Assembly (NCBI GenBank): GCA_030248065.1
Contig: JASAMV010000842.1
Coordinates: 1-64,000, forward strand
Length of the DNA stretch: 64,000 nt
Direction: 5' to 3'
Source: Rhynchonema sp. JSB1_4
Lineage: Eukaryota > Nematoda > Chromadorea > Monhysterida > Xyalidae
Each line of letters begins with the position of its first letter. Position 1 is the first letter of the stretch. A program made the translations under genes and the position numbers. Below the pieces are notes generated by a model that did no database searches, was not told where the DNA came from, and saw only the letters and a program-made list of their open reading frames with translations. Positions 44,385 to 56,345 of this stretch are shown here, in pieces.

Positions 44385-44578
44385 GTAAAGGCAAACTTCG
44401 GCAACACGAGCCCGATTTTGAAGCTGGTGTGTGTTCAAAACTAATAGAAAGAGAAAATCATCATGCTCCACTTTGTACTCTTCAACGTGTAACATTTCCC
44501 AAATCAGCAGCCACGTATGAATGTTTCACTATTCTGCCCGCTGCGAAATCGGGCTCGTGTTGGGGTAGTTTGTCTTTA
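44385..44578. mobile_element. Mariner-like MITE M1, copy 5
   Basis: TA-flanked, full-length, inverted ends AAGGCAAACTTCGGCAACACGAGC and GCTCGTGTTGGGGTAGTTTGTCTT. Only 16 bp from the candidate exon at 44595-44696. Confidence 0.85.
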
Positions 44579-44594
44579 ATTTGGAAATTATTAC

Positions 44595-44696
44595 AATTGT
44601 TTGGAAACTTGGATCCAAAAGCTTTGACAGCTTCGTCCCATCATCCATCAGTGCGGCGATCAACACTGCTTGCTCGGCTTTATCAATGTCGGGGAT
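44595..44696 (-). CDS. Candidate internal exon next to the (GT)n array
   Basis: On the minus strand an acceptor CTGCTTGCAG is followed by 34 open codons (starts IPDIDKAEQAVLIAALMDDG) and a donor GTAATA. The peptide looks coding (charged and aliphatic, no low complexity), but I cannot name a family or find partner exons; 45081-45140 across the microsatellite is a weak candidate. If real, the CA-repeat would form the polypyrimidine-like tract before the acceptor. Confidence 0.35.
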
Positions 44697-44711
44697 CTGC
44701 AAGCAGACTCG

Positions 44712-45081
<370 letters not shown>

Positions 45082-45089
45082 ACACGAGC

Positions 45090-46257
45090 TGGTATTACGC
45101 TGTCGTTAAATCCTTTCGTGAATAAATCCCTTATGCTCAACTACAGTGCAAATTAATGAAATCTGTAACCGTCGGACATAACCGCCCATAATTTCAAGGT
45201 GAGGTCAATGATTTCGAAGTGAGCAGTACTACCCTGGCTGTGGAAAAAACAGTCTGGTTGGATGTGTTTTGTTTACAACGTTTTTGCGAGCCAAAGTTAA
45301 GCGCGAGAGATTCCATAAAAACCTTCCACTGAAAAAGTTCAGTGAACCTTACAAACTTGAGCACTGGTTTTCAACCACTGTGCTTTCCATCAAACTTTCA
45401 ACTCAACTTTCCACTCAAATCTCCACTCAATCCTTTCGTAAATACCAGCTAACTACCGATCTTGAACTGGGTACATTTTGAACAGAGTACACTTGCGTTC
45501 AATAGTTGTATGTACTGTATGTATTATGCGACGAACAGACGCCAAAACACTGCGAGTATTTTTTTGTAAATTTGCGCGAGGCAAAAACGGCGGGACGCTG
45601 ACTTCTAATCCACGTAATCTTCTGTTGAACGAATTAGAGAAGTGTCATTAATCGGCGATTTTAATGACTCGCCCTTGTCTTGATTTATCTACATGTGTGT
45701 GTCTCTTCAATCATAACCGCATGGAACAATGACTTTACGTTCTTGGTTTTAAATTGACAAAGCCGATGCCTAAACCTTGTTAAGTTTCCCTTCTTTGTCT
45801 TGATGTACATAGGAACGAAGTATAAACAGATCCATGTTGGTTTAAATCTTATAATCTTACGGTTAATCGAACGGTAGAATAATCTGTGTTCGGCGTTAAA
45901 ACGAAGCATTCGGGTCGAATATAACAATAAAACCTATGTAGATAAGTAGGGTACTTCTGTTATAGTTGAGAAGATATGAAGTTTCACGACAAAGAACTCG
46001 CTTTTATGAGAACGTGTGACGGAGCGCGGGAATCAATTTCACGCTTTGTGTTGGCACATGTGCGGAAATATAATCAGAACCGGTTTTGTAATTCGCCTTC
46101 TGTTTTGTCTGTTATTGTCGGCAAAACTTCCACTTTCCGATTTTGTTGTTCCTATGCAGGTAACATGAAATATGTACATGCCGCTTAGTTGATTCCAATA
46201 TCGGTCAACCGTGAATAAAAAGCCAACGATATGATGGAATCTCATCTTGCGCGGCGG
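45090..46257. other. Gene-free stretch
   Basis: No supported feature. 45375-45440 has short repeats of ACTCAA(C/A)TTTCC. The sequence leads into the TATA box at 46258. Confidence 0.35.
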
Positions 46258-46265
46258 TATATAAG
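46258..46265 (+). promoter_or_regulatory. TATA box of the secreted Cys-module gene
   Basis: TATATAAG lies 95 bp before the ATG at 46353. A start-site-like CAACATTCATTT follows about 25-30 bp downstream. The spacing suits an animal RNA polymerase II promoter. Confidence 0.6.
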
Positions 46266-46352
46266 CAGCGCGTTTTCATCGCAACATTCATTTCGCGTTT
46301 ACCACGCTTTCCCATCCCACTTCCCCAGTCTTCCTTCCACTTTCCTCCACGA

Positions 46353-49300
46353 CCATGTTCTGCAAACACATTCTGCTTTCCCTGGTGGCGTGTCCACTGG
46401 TGCAGGCTTGTCACCCAATTGTCACGCAAGGATGGTCCAAATTCTCCAAAGCACAACCACCGCCGGGGTTGCGCCCCCAAACACGATGGTGACAACTTCC
46501 AGATGGCGGACTTTTTGCTTACGCGAACAGCAGCGTAACTCGACGCACTCACGTTTTGCGGTTAGAAGGGAATGTACGCACCAAAGTGGAGAGCGTGCGT
46601 TAGGTCAAGTGCACTGTTCCGCAATCGTCCCTCGTTTCGGTCCAGCTTTCGAGAATTCGGGCCAACACCGTTGTTGTTGCTGTTACTACTTTGTACATAT
46701 AACAACCCACAGACGCACTCTGCGGCAAGGCCATTTCGCGTACTCAGGCACAACTGACGTGCGAAGTTTACGCTATTCGATAAACATCAAATTCGTTTTT
46801 CAGCAACCACCTTCTCCACTTGTGGCAAGCTGCTGACGTGCAACAACGGAGTGTGGTCAAACACGGCGACGTTCACGTGTTCAAACAGTTAGTGTCCAGC
46901 GTACGGTTTGACAACGACTCACAATTCTTATTTGATTGCAGTGTGCAAGAACTTGATAACCGACACAACCACCGCGACGATCACATACCTCAACGGACAC
47001 TTGCCAACTCAGATGTTCGCTATTCCTGGCGCTACGGTAAGTGCGCGGCTTAGGTTCAGGTTTGCTGAGATTCAGCTCAGCTCTTGCGTCCTTTTCAAAA
47101 ATTTCTGAATACATACATATACATGACGATCGGTTTTTGAAATTCTGGAGCAAGTGCCAAGGCAATCTCTCTGTGCACGGCGCAAACCGAAAATATGTAA
47201 AGGCAAACCACGGCAACACGAGCCCGATTTCGCAGCTGGCAGATTAGTGAAACATTCATACTGTGCGTGGCTGCTGATTTGGGAAATGTTACACGTTAAA
47301 GAATACAAAGTGGAGCATACGATGATTTTCGCTTTCAATTGTTTTGGCTTACACACCACCTTCGAAATCGGGCTCGTTGGCGTAGTTTGCTTTTACATAC
47401 ATACAACATGTGCCTCCGCTTGGTTATTATTTGTTTGAATTTTTAAGACTTCAAACAATAACACTTCTATTAGTCAGTTTAGGTTGTCAGGCGCAGCCGG
47501 CCTCAGGCAGGAAGCCTGAGCAATGTTTAAACAACGATTAACATATTATGGAACCGCAAGTTTTTACAATACGCCACAATTCATTTTGAAATTTTGAAAA
47601 TGTTTTCAGTCAAAACATATGCACTTGAGGCAATGAAACGAAGTTTTTCTCTGATTTTTTTTCTCGAAAATGTTATTCCGCGACTTTTCAGTCCCGAAAA
47701 TACAAACCATGCAAATAATAGTAGTAGTAGTAGTGCTTTATTTCGCTTCAGACACGAAAAGGGTAAACATCAACGTCCACTCGAGGCGTGACAGTAACGA
47801 TGTATACCTAGGTGATTACAATTTAGCCGGCACAAGTTACATAGAGTTGGGGTACGTTTGCACGAATATAATAATGCAATACTATAATAATGACAATATT
47901 ACCCAACTGACACACACAATAATTTTTACGCTCCACACCACAACTCGATCTGAACATTAGGCAGTTTCGACTTTTCTTTCACATACAGTACACCTTCATC
48001 GCCGGACACCCATTTACAAAATTTCGAAAATTTGGACACAACAATATCAGCAGGCAAACACTTATACACATTGGACATCAATACAAGAGGTGAAGCGGAC
48101 AAGACAGAACACTTGCATCTGGGAACCATAACAGCACGGGAATAGTTGGAACGAGAACTTTTGCGGTTTGACACAGTATCAGCACAATTTTCGGTTTGAC
48201 AGAGTAGTTTTCAGCACAACAAAGCCAAATTACGGAAACCACAGACATAGATGTGCATCAATTTCATACGCCTAGAGAAAACAATTGAGCTGATAGCACG
48301 AACACCAAACAATTCAAGAACGGCAGTATAATCAACATCACGATTCCAATTTCCGTGCAACAAACGAATACAGTACTTTTGAGTTCGCTCAAACAAGTCA
48401 CGATCACGGTTATCTGTTGGAAATACAGCGTCAATGGCATACAAGAGAACAGATTGCAACAACGTAATGTAGAAGTATCGACGAACATTTAATGAAACAT
48501 CACGAAGCAACCCGCGATTCAAATATCCAGCATTACGTTTCACACGAAAGCAATGGTAGCGTGATCAGACATATCAAATTTTTAATCAATAACAGCACCA
48601 AGGTATTTATGTGTTTGGAGAACAGTGACAGGCTCAGCATTGACAGTAATAGTGGGAAATCAGAAGTGGACTCGACCCAGCGAAAATGTTGGATTTTGGT
48701 TTTGTTGGGATTGATTGTAAGTAGTTTTGATGAGAATCGCTCGGTGATTGAGTTCATATCGATATAGTACGGGGCCTGAATGGCACCGGGCCTGAAAAGT
48801 CCCGAGTCTGAACAGCACCGGGCCTGAATAGCACCGGGACTAAATAGTTCCGGGCCCGAATCGTGCGCCGCAGCATTGGCGTCGTCTCTCGGGATGCGGC
48901 AGGCTCGCCGGCAGAGAGGGCGGTACCCGGGCCCGGGTGATTTGGGACCGAATCGTCCCGGGCCTGAAAGGCACCGGTCCTGAAAACACCTGGATTTGAA
49001 TAGCATCTGGCCTGAAAGGCATCGGGTCTGGACCGTGCCGGGCCTGAAACTTCAGGGCCCGGGCTTTAATAGGTTGGGCCTGAATGGTGCCGGGTCTGAA
49101 TGGCATCGGGCCTGAATGGCACCGGGCCTGAAGTTGTGGCCCGGGACTGAATCGTCGCAAAATACGAAGCTGTACGCACTGGTCTGCAGGCCACCGTAAC
49201 CTGCACGGACACGACTAACTCAATGTTGTTCGAGGGCACTTCGCTGACTGCTAATCCTCAAGGAACGTCAGCCACTTACACTTGTTCAGCGGCTGGCACT

Positions 49301-51079
49301 TGGGCACGCGCTGGGGGCTCAGCCCAGACCAACGTTGTCTGCCTTAAAGGTTATTTTCCCCAGACGTGATTGCAAACGTGAAAGTCTACTGTGGTAAATC
49401 ATTAGTGGTAAAACACAAAACATGTCAACTTAAGTTGCTTTTGTTACTGGGTGAGGTCGTCGTGTTTGGCAGGAATTGTCATGGAGCCAAAATGAGTATG
49501 CGTTGCGACATAAAACACCATCAATTTCCATATCAACCTCCTAGATTCGAATATAGCAATCAGGGGGGAATTTTTAGATTGCTGTTCGTTTTTAGTTTAT
49601 GTTCGGTCCGCATAACCTTCCTCACAGTACAGGCTCGTCATGAATGATCACAATTCGGCCTTCTGCGCTAGAATCTTTAAGAATATTCAGCACCAGTTGT
49701 GTCAAAACCATTATGTTGGGTTCATCAGGCACAGCATCATGCCATACCTGCTGGAGCTGCTCTACGAGGTGTACGGAAAATTTGTTGGCACATACAGCAG
49801 GTTCACGCACCAACAGAATAGTCTTGCACACATTAATTGAATTTTCAGGCTGCGGCGAGGCCCCGATTAACGCCGACAACATGGCCCGGTTTACCGGAAT
49901 AATACCCACGAACATCGTCAATTCCGGAACAACAGCCACCGCCAACCTGTTGGGAGGAGGTACGACAGCTTCGTCGGCTACCATCGCTTGTGATTCGACC
50001 GCCGCTGGGGCACCGTTGGATCTCACAGTCACGTTAACCGATGGAACAGCTGCCGTACGTGCATTATTGGTGTTGCTAAGCACCTTGACAAAAACATAGC
50101 CTACGACTAACTATCTTTCGTGAGACTCGAGATTATCGCACAAGCAGTGCTCGAACGGGATCGGGATCCGGAATAGTGTAATCGGAATTACAGTTTTTGG
50201 CACAGCACTGGTCACTAGAGATGGGTTCGCTATTAAAAATTTCGCTCTTCGCTCCGGAGCGAGTAGCGTGCGAAGCCAATTTGGAAGTTCGCTCATTGAG
50301 CATGCAGCGAAATCGCTGAATTTAAAGCTTCTGGTTAACGACCATTCGACCGCGCTTGATCTTGGGGGTAGTATATATGAACAAAGGGTGATATTTTCTA
50401 AATGGTGTAAAGGTCAGTTGGGTGTAAAAGTCGGCGGAAAGCTCGGTCGACAGCTCATTGTGATAGATCTCGGTGTAAACTTGAAACATTCCATGTTAAT
50501 AACAGGCAATGTTTCACGTTTACACCGAGCTACGCCGACCGAGCTTTCGACCGAACTTTACACCGACCTTTACGCCCAACTGACCTTTGCACCGTTTCGA
50601 AAGTTCCACCCAAAGTTTGGACATCGTGTTACTCGATCCTAATCTACCGAGCCGATTGGTTGCTTCCTGATGTTTCACGGCCACGTTGAAGTTTGCCCCT
50701 GGTGAACAAAAACCGAAAAAATATGAAACGCTGCTGTGACACGAATAGGCTGTTTCAAAGTTTGATACTGAAGTGACAGCAACCTCCAACATTGTGGCAA
50801 AAACAGTAGGGTCGAGTAACACGATGTCCAAACTTTACCCCCCAAGATCAATGGCGGTCGTAGGGTAGTTAACCAGCAGCTTTAAAGCGAGCAAAATAGA
50901 TTTCGTGAGTTTCACTTTTTTTGTTGTCTCTTTGATCATAATTTCAGACCGGGGAAAATGCCGTCATCATGCTGCCCTTAATTTGTAATGACGGTGTGTG
51001 GAATGTCGCAACCGCAACAACGATCGGCGCAACCAATTTACCCGCCGGAGGGACAATCTCATATATCGATTGTGCTTAA
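46353..51079 (+). CDS. Secreted protein with repeated C6-like cysteine modules
   Basis: Function unknown; C6-type modules are known from secreted nematode proteins. The ATG at 46353 opens a signal peptide (MFCKHILLSLVACPLVQA). Supported exons: 46804-46887, 46942-47036, 49190-49349, 49849-50054 and 50948-51079 (stop TAA); their phases agree. An exon ending at 46598 also joins in phase. Three modules follow one pattern, with an opening Cys, a middle ATVTC/ATIAC strand and a closing pair: C(N)NGVWSNTATFTC, CSAAGTWARAGGSAQTNVVC and CNDGVWNVATATTIG..C. A stop lies in the signal-peptide frame near 46478, so the first junction needs either a small intron (about 46395-46482) or marks a frame error. 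The 2.1-kb intron between 47037 and 49189 holds a MITE, a dead LINE and a minisatellite; the last intron holds a fold-back MITE. Confidence 0.7.
47198..47396. mobile_element. Mariner-like MITE M1, copy 6 (intronic)
   Basis: TA-flanked copy with ends AAGGCAAACCACGGCAACACGAGC and GCTCGTTGGCGTAGTTTGCTTT, in the long intron of the Cys-module gene. Confidence 0.85.
47722..48775 (-). pseudogene. Decayed LINE fragment, reverse transcriptase C-terminal half
   Basis: Minus-strand open pieces in several frames align by eye with the end of the LINE protein at 37643-40362. LLTINPNKTKIQHF matches LLSINSTKTKLQQF, LFERTQKYCIRLLHGNW matches LLERTQKSIIRMFSGNY, and a SRRMKLMHIYVCG stretch matches KRRLRLMHSYVLG. 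The 3' end is AATAAAGC followed by a short (ACT)n tail. It is 5'-truncated just after the YADD region, frameshifted and dead. It lies in the long intron of the Cys-module gene. Confidence 0.82.
48776..49150. repeat. Minisatellite, unit about 18-19 bp
   Basis: Imperfect tandem copies of GGGCCTGAATGGCACC, interrupted at 48860-48940 by a unique GC-rich segment. It directly abuts the truncated 5' end of the dead LINE. Confidence 0.8.
50387..50610. mobile_element. Fold-back MITE (copy 2) in an intron
   Basis: Same family as 454-665: ends GGTGATATTTTC... and ...CGAAAGTTCCACC, arms rich in GGTGTAAA and GCTCGGT. Perfect 5-bp target duplication CAAAG (50382-50386, 50611-50615). Confidence 0.85.
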
Positions 51080-53281
51080 AAACCCGGTGTTGACTTTTTA
51101 CCGTTTTTACCGTATTATGTATTTGCGATCGGTTCTACGGCTGTTGCTCATGTTCGCACTTTCGACATTTTCTGTGAGCCAATGCATACTTTGGGCAGAT
51201 TGCTGAAGTGATACCGGCTTAGTTCTATTTCGCTATAAACGAAACATCAACTACATCATCTATAGTTTTGGTCTAATGCGGTGAAGTATGACTAAGCAAT
51301 TTTTTTAAAAAAATTTAATTCTTTGCTCGTCCCTATTGGTGCAAAATTAATTCTTCTTCGGCGAAATAAAAATATGAAAACTTCTCGAATGATGACTGAA
51401 GCGTTGTCATGTCAGGTCATCGCTAACAGCAAAGTGATGTCTAACCTACATAAAAAACCTAACCCACTTTTTGTTATCAGCTTTTAGATTGAAAAAGTTC
51501 TAACTACTCGACTAAAGCTAATCAGAAATCGGATAATAACCTATGTACGTGGTTCAGCTAAAAAGACACAGTATGTTCGTTGAATTTAATTCCTTTTTGC
51601 AAAAACGAACAAAGTCACTGGATGCACGACCAAGATCGCGAAGTCACTAAATAGCAACTACAGCAACTCTTGCTTTGCTTAAATTATTTTCGTTAAGCAA
51701 CGTTTAAATACGAGTTATACTATTCTTGGGATGGATTTCGCTTCTTTGTCACTGTTCATTCAAAAACATAAAAAAATAAACATAAACATAAAACATAAAC
51801 GCAATGTCATGTTGCTTTATTTGGAGTGGGAGTCTGTGAGTATACGACGGCACAGCATACAATTATTCATTTACAGGACAACATCACACAAAAGTACCCG
51901 ACGCCCCATTTGCACTGCCTACGGCTGGTGATGGCACCAAACTCTTCTTATTCTTCTCTTCCATCTGCTAATGTGCTATCGCGAACTTCTCAACGATCAT
52001 CGATATTGGGAAGGCCAGCACGACCATGCCACAGATACTCGCTACTGCGGCGACGATCTTGTCACGTCCACCAAGAAAAAGAGACGCTGTTTTAAATCGA
52101 CTTTAACGGTTTTACCAAAAATTTTAAATCGCTGTGGCGGATACCGTTCGACATAAAGACACATTCGTGTTGTAATTGAAGATCCTTATTACCTGCGAAA
52201 TGACAGTGTAATTAGAGACGGAAGTGGTTTTGGGGGTGACTGAAAGCAACAAACTGGTTGTCTGACTGACACGAACATGACACCGAACAGTCCCATGACA
52301 CATCACCGACCAGCACTTTTCGGCACGATATCGCGGTATCCCACAGTTGTCATCGTCACCACACACCACCAACACGACGCTGGAATGCTGTCGAATGTAA
52401 AAGAGGAATACATACGTCTGGTGACCACTTGCCTACAGATGACGTCACTTGACGTATGGTCCATCCATCAGCTCATGACACTTTTTAAACTGAAAAGCTT
52501 GACAGGATCGAGTGCTGTTCCGGTTCCGGTTGGCTTACGAAAAAGAAAAGAAAGAGAAATCGGTTTTTATTTTATTTTTGTGCGCCGTTTTCTCTGACAT
52601 TGCGGATGAACAATTTTTAACAACGGAACATGAACCTCCCCAACAAAAGTGCCATGAGCTGATGGACGGACTATACACACATTCCGTACAGTCTCTGATG
52701 GTGACAAAAACTTGTCATCAGCCATGTCACACCCCACGTGACACCTCTTCTTCCCGTGCAATCATCCCTCAGAAAGTACCGGACCTGCGTTAGTTGGTCG
52801 TGCGGCGGTGGACAGTTGTTCGGGGAGTAAAAGTGACTTGTCAATTAAAGTTGCATTTTTTCGGGTTTTTGCGTGTTTTTTAGGCAAATTTGGTAAAATT
52901 TCCCTGAATCTCAGACTTTTTAAAAGAAATTTAAAAAAAAAATGTTTTTAGACAGACTTGTTTAAAAAAATTTTTTTTCCAACCCTGGCCTGATGGCCCC
53001 ACTTCCTAAGAGGGGCGGATGGTTTCACGATATCGTTTCAGTCACGCCACAGAACGGGAAACAGCTTGACGTGTTACGGTGCGTGGTAATTTACATAGGA
53101 GTGTTATGTGTTGTTTCCACACGTGGCTCCACGCGCTGGCAAGAGTGTGTGTATACTGTAAAATCTCAAACGACGCATACACATACGTTTTGTGATTTCT
53201 CATAATTTGTATGGAAAGAAAAGCCTATACAGCAAGCAAAGTTGAAAAAAACTGAGTCGCCATCATCTTATCAAGATCAGA
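51080..53281. other. Gene-free stretch with a lone hAT end
   Basis: TTTTTTTTCCAACCCTG at 52972-52988 is an H1-type right terminus whose left end I cannot find. No gene was supported; the longest frames (about 106 codons at 52277) show no motif. Confidence 0.4.
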
Positions 53282-53902
53282 ATGTCAACCACAACGATGA
53301 TCATCGCTGCTGTCACGCTGTGCCTGGTCACCGGCAAAATGGCTGGTTCAAGCGAGGACCTTACTCTTGATTGTCATGGTGTCGAAGGTTCGTTGTTAGA
53401 TATCAAATGAAGCGGAAATATAAACACTGTAGACTTCTATCAAAACGGCTTCTTCTGCAAAATCGAACTCATGCTTTCTTTTGTCAGTGTTTAAATTTTA
53501 AAATTTTTTTTAAAAAACAATGGTTTTAAAACTTAGATCGCCCAAATGCCAATCAAGGTCAAGTCGCTTCCACGGCGCTTGCCCGCAAAGATGATACCGC
53601 TGATAATAACTTTATTTACTCCAGGCAAGGACTGCGGTGCGTGTGTGTTGCTTCGATATCATGCTGCGAACGAGACGGCAAAAGAAATGAAAGAGTTCAA
53701 GACGTGCCTGGGCGGGGCGTGCGGTGGGCAGTTGTTCGATGAGCAGGGCATCAAACTGCCGGCTGCCGGCGAGACAAACACCGTTCGACACATGGGAGCC
53801 GACGGAAATGTGTACATCGTGAATGCGTATTGTTGCGAGACTGACCTCTGCAACGATGAATTTCCAGACGAGCACAAAAATGAGCGCCATGGGACGTTGT
53901 GA
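53282..53902 (+). CDS. Small secreted three-finger (LU/Ly6-type) protein, 2 exons
   Basis: Exon 1 (53282-53387) encodes a signal peptide (MSTTTMIIAAVTLCLVTGKM) and the start of the domain. Exon 2 (53625-53902) carries the rest. The junction is in phase (one base carried over) and the total is 127 residues. Cysteine order C..(6)C..C......C....C......CC...LCN, ending in YCCETDLCND, is the hallmark of the Ly6/uPAR fold, seen in many small nematode proteins. There is no hydrophobic C terminus, so it is probably soluble, not GPI-anchored. AATAAA at 53913-53918 follows the stop closely. The family includes receptor modulators and secreted toxins; nothing here indicates which role applies. Confidence 0.82.
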
Positions 53903-53912
53903 TTTGAAGAAT

Positions 53913-53918
53913 AATAAA
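53913..53918 (+). terminator. Polyadenylation signal of the three-finger gene
   Basis: AATAAA 11 bp after the stop codon at 53900-53902; a very short 3' UTR is implied. Confidence 0.55.
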
Positions 53919-54210
53919 AAATAATTTTGTGCTTGCATCATGCCGGACCATGTCATAGTGAAGCAGACCTTGATTATGCCGCCTGCCACAGAAACATACG
54001 TTGCTATAATATGACCCGGTCTTTCTTTTCAGATGTCCTAAATTGTGTTAGGGGTTTTATTCAAGAATTCTTGCCCAAAATTCTTTTGACTTATTATGAA
54101 AACCGGATTACTTGTGTGCCAAATTTGGTATACAGTATATCCACAAATGATTAATATTGATGTGGCCTTATTCAATGTATCGTGCTATTATGCTGTGTAA
54201 TTATATTCAG

Positions 54211-54404
54211 GTAATAAAACGGTTACGAAAGCGCTAGATAAAGGCTGCGGAATATCGTTTGAAGATGACTGGCGATGGCTGCCAGTAGTTCGACTCGTGA
54301 CTTGTCAAAAACTCAAATGTTCTTTCTATAGGTATCCCGTAAACAGAATGTGCAGCGTTTCAAGTCGAACATGCTGCAATGGGGTGACTGCAAGCCATAC
54401 ATAA
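54211..54404 (+). CDS. Candidate terminal exon of a small Cys-rich protein
   Basis: An acceptor (TTATATTCAG) is followed by 63 open codons and TAA. The peptide has six cysteines (spacing GC..., TC, KC, MC, TCC), starts NKTVTKALDKGCG and ends SSRTCCNGVTASHT. No first exon with a signal peptide was found in 53919-54200. The CC-N-G end recalls, but does not match, three-finger proteins. Confidence 0.38.
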
Positions 54405-54649
54405 CCTGGAAGGCTTAATGACGTCACAGGTGTTTGGATAAAGTATGCGTTTCCACATACGCGTTTCATCGCGAAGACAGCCACGGTGCCCAATCCATCT
54501 GAAACATTTCGACACGTTTTGACCATACAACATTAACACGAAACTCCGTGTGACGAACTGTGTATTTTATGCGAAATTTACCTAACTTTATCGCACATAC
54601 ACATAGCGCCACAATAAAGGTTTCAACCAACGTGTCGTACTATTTTCAG

Positions 54650-54854
54650 AACCGAAGACGTTGCAAATGTGGCGATTGAACAGCACACGTGTCAGGTGTT
54701 CACGCTGCATACGGTGCGTTTACGGTTGCCAACTCAAACGTTTCATTTTAGTGGCGAGACTTACCGTATCAAACTTCACTCACGCTGCCACGATTCACGA
54801 ATGCAAATCGCCGGCAATGCCACATCACACGCGCGCCAAATCCAATGGCGTTAA
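54650..54854 (+). CDS. Candidate terminal exon, unknown
   Basis: After acceptor CTATTTTCAG the plus strand stays open for 67 codons to TAA (starts TEDVANVAIEQHTCQVF). Two cysteines and alternating hydrophobic residues suggest a beta-sheet domain. No partner exon identified. Confidence 0.33.
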
Positions 54855-55245
54855 GAGCGCGGGGGAATAGTAACAGATAGGTGTCAATGGAATAGGGTTC
54901 ACAAATCGAAAAAAATGGATTTCGCTCATATTCAACAAAAAGTTGACTACTACACTTACTAAGACACATACAAAATTTTGGTTCCAAACTCCAAAGCATT
55001 AAATAGTTATGGGCGCATTTAAGTGGGCAGGTCGAAGATTTCTTGAAATTCCAAAAATGTACCAAGTTTATGTTGATGAGGCTGTCATTTGTTTTAGATC
55101 GGGTGCTATTTAATGAAAATCACACATAATAGTCAATTTGTTATCTACTTTTCAACCATGTAAAAATAAAGGCAAAAATTCGCTGCATTTTCTCGTCCGT
55201 TGAATTTTTCAAAAATCAGCTCTGAAATTTAGTGCATATCAAAAA

Positions 55246-56345
55246 CAACCAATTTTAAAAAAGTCCTCACCGACGAATTCTTTCTATTTGGTCTCAAAAT
55301 GTGCGCCATAAAATTCTGATATTGGTTTATAAATCTGGTTTGTGACAAATTTGAATATCTCCTGAAAACTTTAGATAAAGAACATTTTTTTTGTTTTTTT
55401 CTCACTTTTTTGTCTTTTTCTTTGCACGGATTCACATTGGAGAAACGACCGATGTGGGTGTCACGAACGGCAACAAGATGCTTGTCAATGTAGTCTGAAA
55501 GTAAACAGCTTGTTCATGACACATGACAAGCTATCAAAATGGATACAAGTTCAGAAATGCAAGCTATTTGGCACCGGCCGTGATTGGCAATAATGATTTT
55601 TTCAAGTGGCCGACAATTCGTATGCATCACACGAGGTGAGCAACAAGCAACAACAACACACTTATACAAGCAGTCAACACACACATTATAGCTGCAACAC
55701 AACACGTTTTATGTAAACGGCAGAACACACATGCGCACGCGCAAATACATTTATGTAACACATTAAGGCAAGCCAGCGGCTGGATCGCATAGCGCAATCG
55801 GTTAGGCGCAGCATTGAACATGCGTGCGTGTGTCTGTCGCGCAGGTTCAAACCCTGTAGCGTGTCTTTTTTTTGCGTCGCGGGTTTTGGGTGAACGTTTT
55901 ACCATTATTACTTTTTATTTCGTAACTTGATGCAATGCAAAAACATTCAGAAATAGGCAAAGGTTGAAACAAACGAATAGCCATCCACAGATTGCTGCAT
56001 TTTCCTAACAAATGGTTGCCTTGAAAAGCACATAAATTGAAAGCACTCTTGTGGTATTTACAATTAAGAAACACATATGTAGGTTTCAGCAGCATACACA
56101 TCAGAACTAATATTTGGCAATCCCATGCATCAATTTTTACATATTCCATCATTCAATTGAGCTGCGTACCACGATACAACAAGAAAGAAAATAAAACGAC
56201 GCATTTTTTTTGCTTCATACTAACATAAATTGCCGACAATATTCAAATTTGTCACAAACCAGATTTGTACGCCAATACCAGAATTTTATGGCGCAAATTT
56301 TGAGACCCAATAGAAAGAATTCGTCGGTGAGGACTTTTTTAAAAT
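55246..56345. repeat. Inverted pair of ~110-bp repeats enclosing a tRNA-like sequence
   Basis: 55246-55362 and 56240-56345 are inverted copies, for example AAAAAGTCCTCACCGACGAATTC versus GAATTCGTCGGTGAGGACTTTTT and AAATCTGGTTTGTGACAAATTTGAAT mirrored. They may be the ends of an 1.1-kb element, but no target duplication or transposase was seen. Confidence 0.6.
55788..55865 (+). tRNA. tRNA-like sequence, probably a pseudogene
   Basis: A-box TAGCGCAATCGGTTAGG with a paired D stem (GCGC/GCGC), B-box GGTTCAAACCC in a good T arm, and a run of nine T directly after, typical of an RNA polymerase III terminator. The acceptor stem has two mismatches and the anticodon arm does not fold into a standard 7-base loop, so no anticodon is assigned. 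Confidence 0.45.

Noticed and set aside
49622..50083. Minus-strand frame of 153 codons
   Set aside because: Antisense shadow of a well-supported plus-strand exon (49849-50054) with matching splice sites.
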